A DNA stretch of 64,000 nt from Cognatishimia activa (GTDB lineage Bacteria; Pseudomonadota; Alphaproteobacteria; Rhodobacterales; Rhodobacteraceae): NCBI RefSeq assembly GCF_001458335.1, contig NZ_CYTO01000003.1, positions 49,991-113,990 on the forward strand, written 5' to 3'. The notes beneath the pieces were generated by a model, which did no database searches, had not been told where the DNA came from, and saw nothing but the letters and a program-made list of their open reading frames with translations. Shown here piece by piece: positions 23,920 to 31,925 of this stretch. The translations under genes were made by a program, and so were the position numbers. Position 1 is the stretch's first letter. Each line of letters begins with the position of its first letter.

Positions 23920-26355
23920 GGGGTCCTCAATCGCGTTGAGTTCTGCCATGAGATCGGCGAGAGTTTGATAAAGCGTTGTCCTGTCGCCAGTTTGTTTGGC
24001 GTTTGCAAGGGCAGTTCCGACCGGATCGGCGCCGACCGTTGCAGTAACACCTTTGATAACGTGCAATACCTCCGAGGCCTCGCCAGTTTCATTTTCAAGC
24101 GTCTCAATGTGTATTGGTAGAGACGCTTGCAGCTTGCTTAACGTTTGCAGATAGAGCCTTGTTGATCCGTCTGAGTAGAGGAGGCCCTTTTCGCGGTCGA
24201 TAATCGCTGGGCGTCGGCGGGCGACCATTTCTTTTGCAACATCGCGCAGAACGTCTGGTTCTATTGGTTTGGCAAGAAAGCCATCAAAACCCAAGGCTTG
24301 ACAGAGCTCGCGCGTTTCAGGCATCGCGTCCGCGGTTGCGGCGACAACTGGAGGCATATCTTTTCCAAAATGTGCACGCAGTTTTGCAAGAGTCTGGCGG
24401 CCATCCATGCGTGGCATATGTAGATCCAGTAAGATCAAATCGGGTGGTGAACTCGTCGTCAATCCGTCTAGCGCCGCTTGACCTGAGTCATACGGTTCTG
24501 CCACCGCACCGGCAGTGGTGAAGATCTGTTGAAAGACGTTACTATTCACTGGATTGTCTTCGACAATTGCCACGCGCATGCCGCGCAAGTCAGCATGGAC
24601 TTCGGCACGGTCTCTCTCTCTTTCTGAGCATCTACGAACCGCCATTCCGAATTCGGCTATTGTGACTGGCAGAACGTTGGTCAGAGTGGTTTCGGGCCCC
24701 GAAAAAGTGACTTCTGCCTTTGTTTCGGAGATATCAACATCTGACGACTCTTTAGGAACGACCTGATGCCCAAGGAGCGCGCTCAAGGATTGTAACTGAT
24801 CAACTGCGCCATCTGTTCCTGAAATAGACAACCTCAACGGGCTGTCATATTCCGTCGTTCGATGAACAGTCTGGGTGATCGGTAGGGTCAAACTAAATGT
24901 GCTGCCTTCGCCTAATGTGCTTTCAACAGAGATCCCAGCGCCTAGGCTCTTTGCCAAGCCGTCCGCAATCGCAAGACCTAACCCGGTGCCGCCATGAATG
25001 CGTGTCGAGGACCCGTCTATCTGCCCGAACGGGCGAAAGATCTCGTCAAGTTTGTCTTCGGCAATTCCATCGCCCGTATCGTGAACATGAAAAACCAGCG
25101 CAGGGACGTTTGCATCCAAAGCGACTTCAAAGCGGATATGCCCTTCTTCGGTGTATTTCGCCGCATTAGATGCTAGGTTCACGAGGATTTGGCGCAGTCG
25201 GATACGGTCTGTCTCGATGTGTTCTGGAAGGTCCGGATCAAAGCGACATGACAGTTTGATGGGACGTCCGATGGTCAGGCTGCGCAGCTGAGAAACCACA
25301 TCGTCGAGAATTTTGAATAGCGACGCGTCGCTCAGTTCCGGCTGGTCTTCCTGGGCTTCAATCCGAGACAGGTCCAGCACAGAAGAGATGTTGTCGGCCA
25401 GTTGACTTGCCGCATTACGCATATCTGAAAGGTACTGTTTTTGCTGCCCAGTCGCATTGCCCTCCATCAAAATATCAGCAATCCCTAGTATCGCGTTCAG
25501 TGGCGTGCGCAGTTCGTGGCTGATATTCGCGAGAAAGTCAGACTTTGCTTCAGATGCTCGCACGGCGTCATTTCGCGCGATTTCAAGCTCTTGCGTGCGC
25601 AAGGCTACATTCTCTTGAAGCGTATTTCTGCTTTGTTCCAGATCGTCTACAGAACGCTGAAATCCGCGAGCAAGTCGCGAAATTTCATCTCGGTATTTGC
25701 GGTCAAGCATGCGGTTCCAAGGTGGTTGGAGCTCAAAGCTTTCACCTTCTCGAACGCGTAAGGCAGCGGTTTGTAACTGGCCCAGAGGGCGAATGACGCG
25801 CCATTGCACGACCACAAACACGGCTGCCGCAACGAGTAAACTTTGTAGGATACTGAGCGCTAAAGTCAGCGCACTGCGTGTGCGCATCTCAAGTCGCGCG
25901 GCATCGAAATTCATTTGCAGCACCAACTCTCCCAAATTCCGCCCATCGCGGGGAGACGGTAAGATATGTCGGCGCTCCAAAGCTTCGCCGGAGAAACCGA
26001 GAATACGATCAAAGGAAGAAAAGCTTGGAGGCACTGCATCTGTCACGGAGTTCAATTCGCCAAAACCCGCGGTTTGGCGCAATTGTTCAGTCATAATGGG
26101 ATCTTCTATACGCGCACTTTGAATGATGGGATCTTCAAGCAGACCATCTAGCAAGCTGCTTACACGGTCGATATCCACCTCCCAGTATGCCGATGCAATT
26201 TGGGGCACAGTCGCAGCGATAAAACGTTCTGAAGTATCTAGGGCTTGGGCGCGGCTTTGAGCTGCATCATTGCGTAAAGACCAACCGCCGAGAACCAGAC
26301 CCGAGACCAAGCCGAGCAAGGCGGCAGACAAGGCGATTTGGCGGGTGATGCTCAT
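23911..26355 (-). CDS. Hybrid sensor histidine kinase with receiver and HPt domains
   Basis: The 814-residue kinase has membrane segments at about 7-24 and 163-184 around a 135-residue periplasmic domain. A HAMP segment follows, then a coiled coil and HisKA (H280, ISHELRTP). The HATPase has NLASNAAKYT, HDTGDG and GGTGLGLAIA. A receiver has D644 in LLDLHMP, and an HPt domain has H765 in LHVIKG. This is a complete His-Asp-His phosphorelay whose last step would be D163 of the LysR-HTH/receiver protein. Its start overlaps by four bases the stop of a periplasmic binding protein gene, so ligand detection through that partner is likely. Confidence 0.94.
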   Translation of the reverse strand: MSITRQIALSAALLGLVSGLVLGGWSLRNDAAQSRAQALDTSERFIAATVPQIASAYWEVDIDRVSSLLDGLLEDPIIQSARIEDPIMTEQLRQTAGFGELNSVTDAVPPSFSSFDRILGFSGEALERRHILPSPRDGRNLGELVLQMNFDAARLEMRTRSALTLALSILQSLLVAAAVFVVVQWRVIRPLGQLQTAALRVREGESFELQPPWNRMLDRKYRDEISRLARGFQRSVDDLEQSRNTLQENVALRTQELEIARNDAVRASEAKSDFLANISHELRTPLNAILGIADILMEGNATGQQKQYLSDMRNAASQLADNISSVLDLSRIEAQEDQPELSDASLFKILDDVVSQLRSLTIGRPIKLSCRFDPDLPEHIETDRIRLRQILVNLASNAAKYTEEGHIRFEVALDANVPALVFHVHDTGDGIAEDKLDEIFRPFGQIDGSSTRIHGGTGLGLAIADGLAKSLGAGISVESTLGEGSTFSLTLPITQTVHRTTEYDSPLRLSISGTDGAVDQLQSLSALLGHQVVPKESSDVDISETKAEVTFSGPETTLTNVLPVTIAEFGMAVRRCSERERDRAEVHADLRGMRVAIVEDNPVNSNVFQQIFTTAGAVAEPYDSGQAALDGLTTSSPPDLILLDLHMPRMDGRQTLAKLRAHFGKDMPPVVAATADAMPETRELCQALGFDGFLAKPIEPDVLRDVAKEMVARRRPAIIDREKGLLYSDGSTRLYLQTLSKLQASLPIHIETLENETGEASEVLHVIKGVTATVGADPVGTALANAKQTGDRTTLYQTLADLMAELNAIEDPLA

Positions 26356-27107
26356 TGATCGAACTGGTCCACATAGCCTGCAATAATTGCTGCAATTCGT
26401 CCTTTAAGGCGCAGCTCGTCCAGTGCGGTCTGCATTCTTTTAGCCATGGCACTTCCGCGATCATCTTTGGGGAAAGCGATAAATCGGTCGCGGATCACCA
26501 GTGGTGTGGGCAAAATACGGATTTTGTCGCGCGCCTTAAGATCGTCGATCACGCTTAACAAGGTGGTCTGGCCACCAACAATGACATCTACACGCCCTAA
26601 GAGAAGTTTGCGCACATTGCCGTAGTCGTCGGTGCTGATCTCTTTGTTAAGGTTTGTATCCTCATCTATCTCATGCCCGTAAGTGTAGCCTGCAACGGTC
26701 CCTAAAACGTGCCCATTCAGATCGTTGACGGTTTCAATGTCTTCGATTGACGACCCGACGCGGGTGATGAAGACTGTACGCGTGCTGCGCAAAGGACCCA
26801 CCATGTTCCACTTTGCGAAACGTTCTGGCGTTGGAGTTAGCTGGAAAACTGCGTCCAATTGGCCCGACTCAAAATCCAACAAGGCACGACGCCAAGGCAT
26901 CGGTCTATGGGCCAAAGTCACCCCAGCAAGCGCTGCTGCCTCTTCTAAAATGTCGACATCAATGCCCACATAAGTTCCTTGAGCGTCAAAATAGTTAAAC
27001 GGGGGGACGTCTTTTTGACTGCCGACAACCCAAGTTTCAGCCAGACCGAAACCTGTGGTCACCCAGAGTGAGAGCAGGGAAGTTATTAATAAATAACGTA
27101 ACTTCAT
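26352..27107 (-). CDS. Periplasmic solute-binding protein (SBP_bac_3), likely sensory partner of the kinase
   Basis: This 251-residue protein has a signal peptide (MKLRYLLITSLLSLW, cleaved near GLAETW) and a family-3 binding fold (VPPFNYFDAQGTYVGIDVDI, then LDAVFQLTPTPER). No transporter genes sit on its own strand. It is instead joined to the hybrid kinase by an ATGA overlap, the arrangement expected if liganded protein docks on the kinase periplasmic domain. I chose the ATG at 27107 with AGGAAAA upstream; readings from 27386 run into the divergent gene. It is divergently arranged with an ABC amino-acid importer whose own binding protein is a different member of the family. Confidence 0.9.
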   Translation of the reverse strand: MKLRYLLITSLLSLWVTTGFGLAETWVVGSQKDVPPFNYFDAQGTYVGIDVDILEEAAALAGVTLAHRPMPWRRALLDFESGQLDAVFQLTPTPERFAKWNMVGPLRSTRTVFITRVGSSIEDIETVNDLNGHVLGTVAGYTYGHEIDEDTNLNKEISTDDYGNVRKLLLGRVDVIVGGQTTLLSVIDDLKARDKIRILPTPLVIRDRFIAFPKDDRGSAMAKRMQTALDELRLKGRIAAIIAGYVDQFDQ

Positions 27108-27176
27108 TTTTCCTAACATTGCGCGGTGTCTGATCGGAGTGTGGCACAGCTTTGAACCCTTGCGCCTTACAAAAAA

Positions 27177-27218
27177 GTTACTCTGAGACGGTGAAATTAA
27201 ACAATCTGTAAGAGTAAC
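27177..27218. promoter_or_regulatory. Inverted repeat GTTACTCT-n26-AGAGTAAC in the divergent promoter region
   Basis: GTTACTCT (27177-27184) and AGAGTAAC (27211-27218) are perfect inverted repeats. They lie midway between the starts of the sensory binding protein (27107, minus) and the ABC transporter binding protein (27270, plus). The spacing would suit two half-sites of a dimeric or tetrameric regulator; the LysR-HTH/receiver protein encoded nearby is the first candidate. No direct binding evidence exists. Confidence 0.4.
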
Positions 27219-27231
27219 AAAATTTCGCACA

Positions 27232-27265
27232 ACCTCCCTCCACCGAATTTTTTTGACTGGGAGGT
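27232..27265 (+). promoter_or_regulatory. Hairpin that would sequester the ribosome-binding site of the ABC binding-protein gene
   Basis: ACCTCCC (27232-27238) is the exact complement of GGGAGGT (27259-27265), which contains the Shine-Dalgarno site four bases before the ATG at 27270. Pairing would close a 20-base loop and hide the site. This could give translational control or simply be a leader structure. Confidence 0.45.
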
Positions 27266-27269
27266 CACA

Positions 27270-28070
27270 ATGAAAAAATTTCTCGCAATGACAACAGCGG
27301 CGATCGTCGCACTGTCCGGCGCTGCGTCCGCTGACAAGCTGGCAGATATCAAAGAAGCTGGCAAACTGGTTGTTGGCGTTAAGCAAGACTATGCCCCATG
27401 GGGTTACCTTGATTCAGATGGCAACTTGGTTGGTCTGGAAATCGATCTGGCGAAAGATGCTGCAGCGCGTCTAGGCGTTGAGGTGGAACTGGTACCAGTT
27501 GTTGCGTCCAACCGCATGGAATTCCTGCAGCAGGGTCAGATCGACCTGATCATCGCAACCATGGGTGACAACGACAAGCGCCGCAAAGTTGTTGGTATGA
27601 TCGAGCCCAACTACTACGCGGGTGGTGCAAACGTGATCGCGCCAGCAGGCACATTGAATGAGTGGGCTGATCTGGATGGTCAAAAAGTATGTGCGGTTCA
27701 AGGCGCATATTACAACAAACCAGCTGCACAAGGCTACAATGCTGAAATCGCTGCCTTTGCAGGTGTTCCAGAAGCAACCGCGGCCCTTCAAAACGGCGCA
27801 TGTGTTGCATTCCTCTATGACAACACTTGGATCGAATCCCAGCTGTCTTCCAACCCACAGTGGGACGGCTACGAGATGCCAATGGAAACCGAAAACCCAT
27901 CCGTCTGGGCGATCGCAGTTCCGCTGGAGGATCTGGATGCCCCATTCGGTGAAACCATGCGCGAGATCGTTGCGGATTGGCACAAGTCTGGCTTCTTGAT
28001 CGCCCGCAACATGGCAAACGGAATCGCCAACAGCCCGTTCTTGGTTGAGCAGCACAACGCGCAGCAATAA
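27270..28070 (+). CDS. Polar amino-acid ABC transporter, periplasmic binding protein
   Basis: This 266-residue family-3 solute-binding protein has a signal peptide (MKKFLAMTTAAIVALSGAASA, cleavage near residue 21). The core shows KLVVGVKQDYAPWGYLD, then LEIDLAKDAAARLG and DLIIATMGDNDKRR, close to the polar amino-acid binding pattern. It is the first gene of a four-gene importer (binding protein, two permeases, ATPase). Next to the sox-like oxidase genes it could import their substrate, an N-methylated amino acid or amine, but the ligand is not readable from the sequence. The leader carries an anti-Shine-Dalgarno element. Confidence 0.93.
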   Translation: MKKFLAMTTAAIVALSGAASADKLADIKEAGKLVVGVKQDYAPWGYLDSDGNLVGLEIDLAKDAAARLGVEVELVPVVASNRMEFLQQGQIDLIIATMGDNDKRRKVVGMIEPNYYAGGANVIAPAGTLNEWADLDGQKVCAVQGAYYNKPAAQGYNAEIAAFAGVPEATAALQNGACVAFLYDNTWIESQLSSNPQWDGYEMPMETENPSVWAIAVPLEDLDAPFGETMREIVADWHKSGFLIARNMANGIANSPFLVEQHNAQQ

Positions 28071-28101
28071 GCGCCGCGTTTCTAAAGACCAAAGTGTAAC
28101 C

Positions 28102-28128
28102 GGGTGAAGGGGTACTGCCTCTTCACCC
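28102..28128 (+). other. Intercistronic stem-loop after the binding-protein gene
   Basis: An 11-pair stem (28102-28112 with 28118-28128, one G-U) closes a five-base loop. No T run follows. Such structures after binding-protein genes usually protect the upstream mRNA and lower expression of the downstream permeases. Confidence 0.65.
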
Positions 28129-28152
28129 ACTTAACTTTAGGAGGTGTTTCAA

Positions 28153-28896
28153 GTGACCAGTGTCGAAGCGTTCTTTGAAATGCTCTATGATGTCCATGGG
28201 ATCAACGTGACCATCGGTTACGATTCCTGGGACCGAGGCCAGTTTCTTGACGGCCTATGGCTAACGGTTCAGCTTTCCGTTCTGTCAATCTTCTTCTCTT
28301 TGCTTGTGGGCGCGATTGGCGCTTGGGCGCAAGGCTCTCCGCTTCGGATAATTCGCGCATTGGTTGGCGGGTTCGTGACCTTCTTCCGCAATACGCCTCC
28401 ACTTGTGCAGCTGTATTTCTTCTTCTTTGCCTTGGGCACTGTTCTGCGGATCGAGAGCGACACCGGTCTTGCGCAACCATTGGTGTCTAACTTTGGTTGG
28501 GCCGTGATTTCCTTCTCATTGTTTGCTGGCGCGATGAACACTGAGATTTTCCGCTCGGGTATCGAGGCGGTGCCAAATTCCACCATTGAAGCCTCTTATG
28601 CGATGGGGTTCACCCGCTTGCAGACATATATCTACATTGTTCTGCCGCTGGCGATCCGCATTTCGCTGCCTTCTTTGGGCACAAACCTTGTGAACCTCGT
28701 GAAAACGACGACGCTCGCCTATGCGCTGGCGGTTCCAGAGCTGCTTTATGTTTCCGCGCAAATCTGGTCCGACCAGCTCAACGTGCGTGAAATGATGAAC
28801 GTTTTGTTGCTGAGCTACGTTGGCCTTGTGGCAATCCTGGTTTGGATCCTGCACCGTTGGGAAAAAGCGCTGCGCATCCCCGGATTTGGAGGCTAA
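28153..28896 (+). CDS. Polar amino-acid ABC transporter permease
   Basis: This inner-membrane permease of 247 residues has the HisM/HisQ-type opening segment (WLTVQLSVLSIFFSLLVG), the FFRNTPPLVQLYF motif and the EAA loop (SGIEAVPNSTIEASYAMGFT, then ILPL-like VLPLAIRI). I chose the GTG at 28153 because AGGAGG is eight bases upstream. The earlier GTG at 28144 overlaps that ribosome site. It is followed after two bases by the second permease. Confidence 0.92.
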   Translation: MTSVEAFFEMLYDVHGINVTIGYDSWDRGQFLDGLWLTVQLSVLSIFFSLLVGAIGAWAQGSPLRIIRALVGGFVTFFRNTPPLVQLYFFFFALGTVLRIESDTGLAQPLVSNFGWAVISFSLFAGAMNTEIFRSGIEAVPNSTIEASYAMGFTRLQTYIYIVLPLAIRISLPSLGTNLVNLVKTTTLAYALAVPELLYVSAQIWSDQLNVREMMNVLLLSYVGLVAILVWILHRWEKALRIPGFGG

Positions 28897-28898
28897 TT

Positions 28899-29789
28899 AT
28901 GTACCTTCCATTGAAACTTCCACAAAACCCCGAACAGCGCCCCGGCTACATGCCTGTCCTGCTGCCGATGAAATCTCATGCTGCGCCGGTAGGTGTTGGC
29001 ACCATGGTGCAAAGTTTCCTGAGCACTAAAATGGGTTTGTTTGTTCTGGCAGCTTTCTTGATCAGCCTTGGCGCGGCATCCTATGCGCAAGCGGCAAGTG
29101 GCGCTCAACTTGGCACCATCGCTTTGCTTTGGAAATGGACGCCGCTTTTGGCGAAGGGCTTTGGCTTTAACGTCCTGATCTCGATCCTATCAATGGCAAT
29201 TGGCACAGTCTTGGGCGTGTGTCTTGGCATTCTACAGGTCTCGCCCAATGGCATCATCCGTCGCGTGGCTTGGCTTGTGACCCAGTTCTTTCGGAATTCG
29301 CCTTGGTTGGTTTTGCTGTTTTATTGCATCCTCTTGATCCCGTTTGAGATTGAGGTCTTTGGCACGACCATCCCATTCCCGGGTTGGCTCAAAGCGGTCA
29401 TTGGTTTGTCATTGCCTGTTATGGCTTACATGTCTGAATACATGCGCGGAGCAATCCAATCCCTGCCGTCGGGCCAATGGGAAAGCGCGGACTCGCTGGG
29501 TTTTTCCCGTGGTCAGACCATGCGCATGGTCATTCTGCCACAGACGGTGAAACGTCTGCTGCCACCTTGGATGAACCTCTATGCGGTTTTGACCATGGCA
29601 ACTCCGCTCGTTTCCATCGTCGGTGTGGATGAAATCATGTCCTTTGCCCGCGCGGCTTTGGCATCGGAAAACCGCGTCGATCTTCTGATCCCAATGTACC
29701 TCTATGTGCTGTGCTGGTTCTTTATTTACTGCTTCCCGATCAGTGGATTGACCCGCCGCCTCGAAAACCGCTTTGCGGTCAAATCTTAA
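28899..29789 (+). CDS. Polar amino-acid ABC transporter permease, second subunit
   Basis: This 296-residue permease has a longer N-terminal extension (about 50 residues before the first membrane segment at 43-60). The core shows NVLISILSMAIGTVLGVCLG, QFFRNSPWLVLLFY and an EAA loop (RGAIQSLPSGQWESADSLGF, then VILPQTVKRLLPPW). It is the heterodimer partner of the preceding permease. The ATG at 28899 has GGAGG seven bases upstream. The N-terminal extension has no recognised domain. Confidence 0.92.
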   Translation: MYLPLKLPQNPEQRPGYMPVLLPMKSHAAPVGVGTMVQSFLSTKMGLFVLAAFLISLGAASYAQAASGAQLGTIALLWKWTPLLAKGFGFNVLISILSMAIGTVLGVCLGILQVSPNGIIRRVAWLVTQFFRNSPWLVLLFYCILLIPFEIEVFGTTIPFPGWLKAVIGLSLPVMAYMSEYMRGAIQSLPSGQWESADSLGFSRGQTMRMVILPQTVKRLLPPWMNLYAVLTMATPLVSIVGVDEIMSFARAALASENRVDLLIPMYLYVLCWFFIYCFPISGLTRRLENRFAVKS

Positions 29790-29801
29790 GGAGACCAACC
29801 T

Positions 29802-30548
29802 ATGTCATGGTCTGAAGACAAACCTATCGTTTCCATCAAGGACGTGAAGAAATCTTTTGGGTCTCTTGAGGTTCTCAAAGGCGTCAGCATAGACATCATG
29901 AAGGGCGAGGTGATCTGTATCATTGGTCCTTCTGGGTCCGGTAAATCAACCCTCATCCGCTGCATCAATGCACTCAACGACATTCAAGGTGGCTCTATCA
30001 CCGTTGAAGGCCGCGAAGTGCACGACGAAGAGCTGGACAAGCTGGAGCTGCGCAAAAAGGTCGGGATGGTGTTCCAACAGTACAACCTGTTCCCACATAA
30101 GACCGCGCTGCAAAACGTGATGATGGCCCCGCTAAAGGTTCTGAAAGAACCGAAAGCAGACGTCGAAAAACGTGCACGCGCTCTGATCAAAAAGGTGCGT
30201 TTGGAAGGGAAAGAGAACTCTTACCCCGGTGAGCTATCTGGCGGTCAACAGCAACGGGTTGCGATTGCACGTTCCTTGGCGATGCGCCCGGATGTGATGC
30301 TCTTTGACGAGGTGACAGCTGCGCTGGATCCGGAAACGGTAAAAGAAGTTCTGGTCACGATCAAAGATCTAGCGGCCGAAGGCATGACTTGCATCCTAGT
30401 GACCCACGAAATGGGCTTTGCCCGAGAAGTGGCTGACCACATCTATTTCACCGACAAAGGTGTAATTGTGGAACATGGTGCGCCGGAAGAGTTCTTTGAC
30501 AAAGCAAGTGATCCGCGGACCAAAGAGTTTCTGAGTCAGGTGCTTTAG
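29802..30548 (+). CDS. Polar amino-acid ABC transporter ATP-binding protein
   Basis: This 248-residue GlnQ-like ATPase has the Walker A motif GPSGSGKST (42-50), the signature LSGGQQQ (145-151), a Walker B ending LFDE (167-170) and the H-loop THEMG. Walker B is followed by VTAALDPE, where the family usually has PTSALDPE. The proline after the catalytic glutamate is valine (V171) and the serine is alanine. The catalytic residues themselves are intact, so activity is expected. It completes the importer operon and starts 12 bases after the permease. Confidence 0.94.
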   Translation: MSWSEDKPIVSIKDVKKSFGSLEVLKGVSIDIMKGEVICIIGPSGSGKSTLIRCINALNDIQGGSITVEGREVHDEELDKLELRKKVGMVFQQYNLFPHKTALQNVMMAPLKVLKEPKADVEKRARALIKKVRLEGKENSYPGELSGGQQQRVAIARSLAMRPDVMLFDEVTAALDPETVKEVLVTIKDLAAEGMTCILVTHEMGFAREVADHIYFTDKGVIVEHGAPEEFFDKASDPRTKEFLSQVL

Positions 30549-30569
30549 GTCCAACCGTTAACACCCAAG

Positions 30570-30596
30570 GGTCCGCTACCGTGTGGCGGGCCTTTG
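30570..30596 (+). terminator. Probable terminator of the ABC importer operon
   Basis: GGTCCGC (30570-30576) pairs with GCGGGCC (30586-30592) with one T-G pair and a nine-base loop, followed by TTTG. It sits 22 bases after the ATPase stop. The T run is short, so efficiency is uncertain. The rest of the gap to the converging gene at 30759 is without recognisable features. Confidence 0.55.
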
Positions 30597-30758
30597 TAAA
30601 TTGTGCCAGTTGTTCATTCCGTGAGACGCCAAGAACCAAGAGATTAAATAGCGCAATTTGCGCAACAGGCATAACGGGCCAATGCACAGCGCTGCTTTGG
30701 TTTGGGATGGCGTATGTTGTGCGCATGTATCGCGGCACGGAACGCCATTGGGGCTGCT

Positions 30759-31925
30759 TTAAAGCAGCCCGCGCTTTGCTAGATTGCGCATCAAATGGCT
30801 CGCGCCAAACGTCCATGGTGCGCATTCCGTAGACAGGCGCACCGTATTCTGCAATTTGCCCAGTCCCGGTGCTGATATCGTAACCTTGTCGCCCAGCTTA
30901 TGGGTGAAACCCTCAGAGGGCACATCGCGGTCCTCAGTCGGCGCGAATAGGGTTCCGAGATAAAGCATAAACCCATCAGGATACTGATGATGCGCGCCGA
31001 TGGTTTGTTTGACCAGGTTTTCTGGATCTCGACTGATTTCGCTCATAGAAGAATGACCTTCGAGCACAAAACCGTCTTCGCCTGTCACGTTGAGTGTCAA
31101 TTCGGCCTTGCGCACGTCATCCATGCTGAAGGTTTCATCAAACAGTCGGATCATCGGACCAATTGCAGCAGAGGCGTTGTTGTCTTTTGCTTTAGACAGC
31201 AGCAATGCAGAGCGCCCCTCTACATCACGCAGATTCACATCGTTGCCAAGCGTAGCGCCTAGAATGCGACCGGTGGACGAAACCGCAAGTACCACTTCAG
31301 GTTCGGGGTTGTTCCAGTTGGAAATCGGATGCAACCCAATGTCGGCACCCGTGCCAACGGAAGACAAGACCTGCGCTTTGGAGAAGACCTCTGCGTCAGG
31401 CCCGATGCCCACTTCCAAGTATTGAGACCAAAAGCCCTCTTTGATCAGAGCCTGTTTTAGCCGCTCGGCCTCGTCCGACCCCGGGTTAATGTTCTCCAAA
31501 CTGCCGCCGATGGCTGCGCCGATTTTCTCTCTGATCGATTGCGCCAAGGCCGGGTCACCGGCCGCGCGTTCCTCTATGACACGTTCGACCATGGATTTGG
31601 CGAACGTCACGCCACATGCTTTTACCGCTTGTAGGTCGCAGGGGGAAAGGAAGTGGGTTTGATCGGAAGCGCCAGGTTTGGCGGCCGCGATTTCATCTAG
31701 CGAACCAATCACCCGACCTTCGGCTCGTTGCACATAGGCGGATGGGTTCTCCATCTCGCAAATGTCGCGAACGGTGGGGGCGGTCTTTGATGTGATGTCA
31801 ACGACGTCCGTGCCGCGAACCGTCACAACGCATGGCCCGCCAATGTCTGATCGCCAGACGCGTCCCAACCATGTGCCCGCCAATTCTGTTTCAGTTAAAA
31901 AAGATGCCACAATTTGGGTCCTCAC
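30759..31925 (-). CDS. XylX-like 2-keto-3-deoxy-pentonate dehydratase, FAH fold
   Basis: The 388-residue fumarylacetoacetate-hydrolase-family protein is the size of XylX of the Caulobacter xylose pathway, not of the usual 220-280 residue FAH hydrolases. Core motifs include VTFAKSMVERVIEERA, EPEVVLAVSSTGRILG with the metal-binding glutamates, and GNDVNLRDVEGRS. The expected reaction is conversion of 2-keto-3-deoxy-D-xylonate (or the arabinose equivalent) to 2-oxoglutarate semialdehyde. The GTG start overlaps the lactonase stop by four bases (GTGA), so the two are coupled. The context of lactonase, dehydratase and semialdehyde dehydrogenase strongly supports this role. Confidence 0.82.
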   Translation of the reverse strand: MRTQIVASFLTETELAGTWLGRVWRSDIGGPCVVTVRGTDVVDITSKTAPTVRDICEMENPSAYVQRAEGRVIGSLDEIAAAKPGASDQTHFLSPCDLQAVKACGVTFAKSMVERVIEERAAGDPALAQSIREKIGAAIGGSLENINPGSDEAERLKQALIKEGFWSQYLEVGIGPDAEVFSKAQVLSSVGTGADIGLHPISNWNNPEPEVVLAVSSTGRILGATLGNDVNLRDVEGRSALLLSKAKDNNASAAIGPMIRLFDETFSMDDVRKAELTLNVTGEDGFVLEGHSSMSEISRDPENLVKQTIGAHHQYPDGFMLYLGTLFAPTEDRDVPSEGFTHKLGDKVTISAPGLGKLQNTVRLSTECAPWTFGASHLMRNLAKRGLL

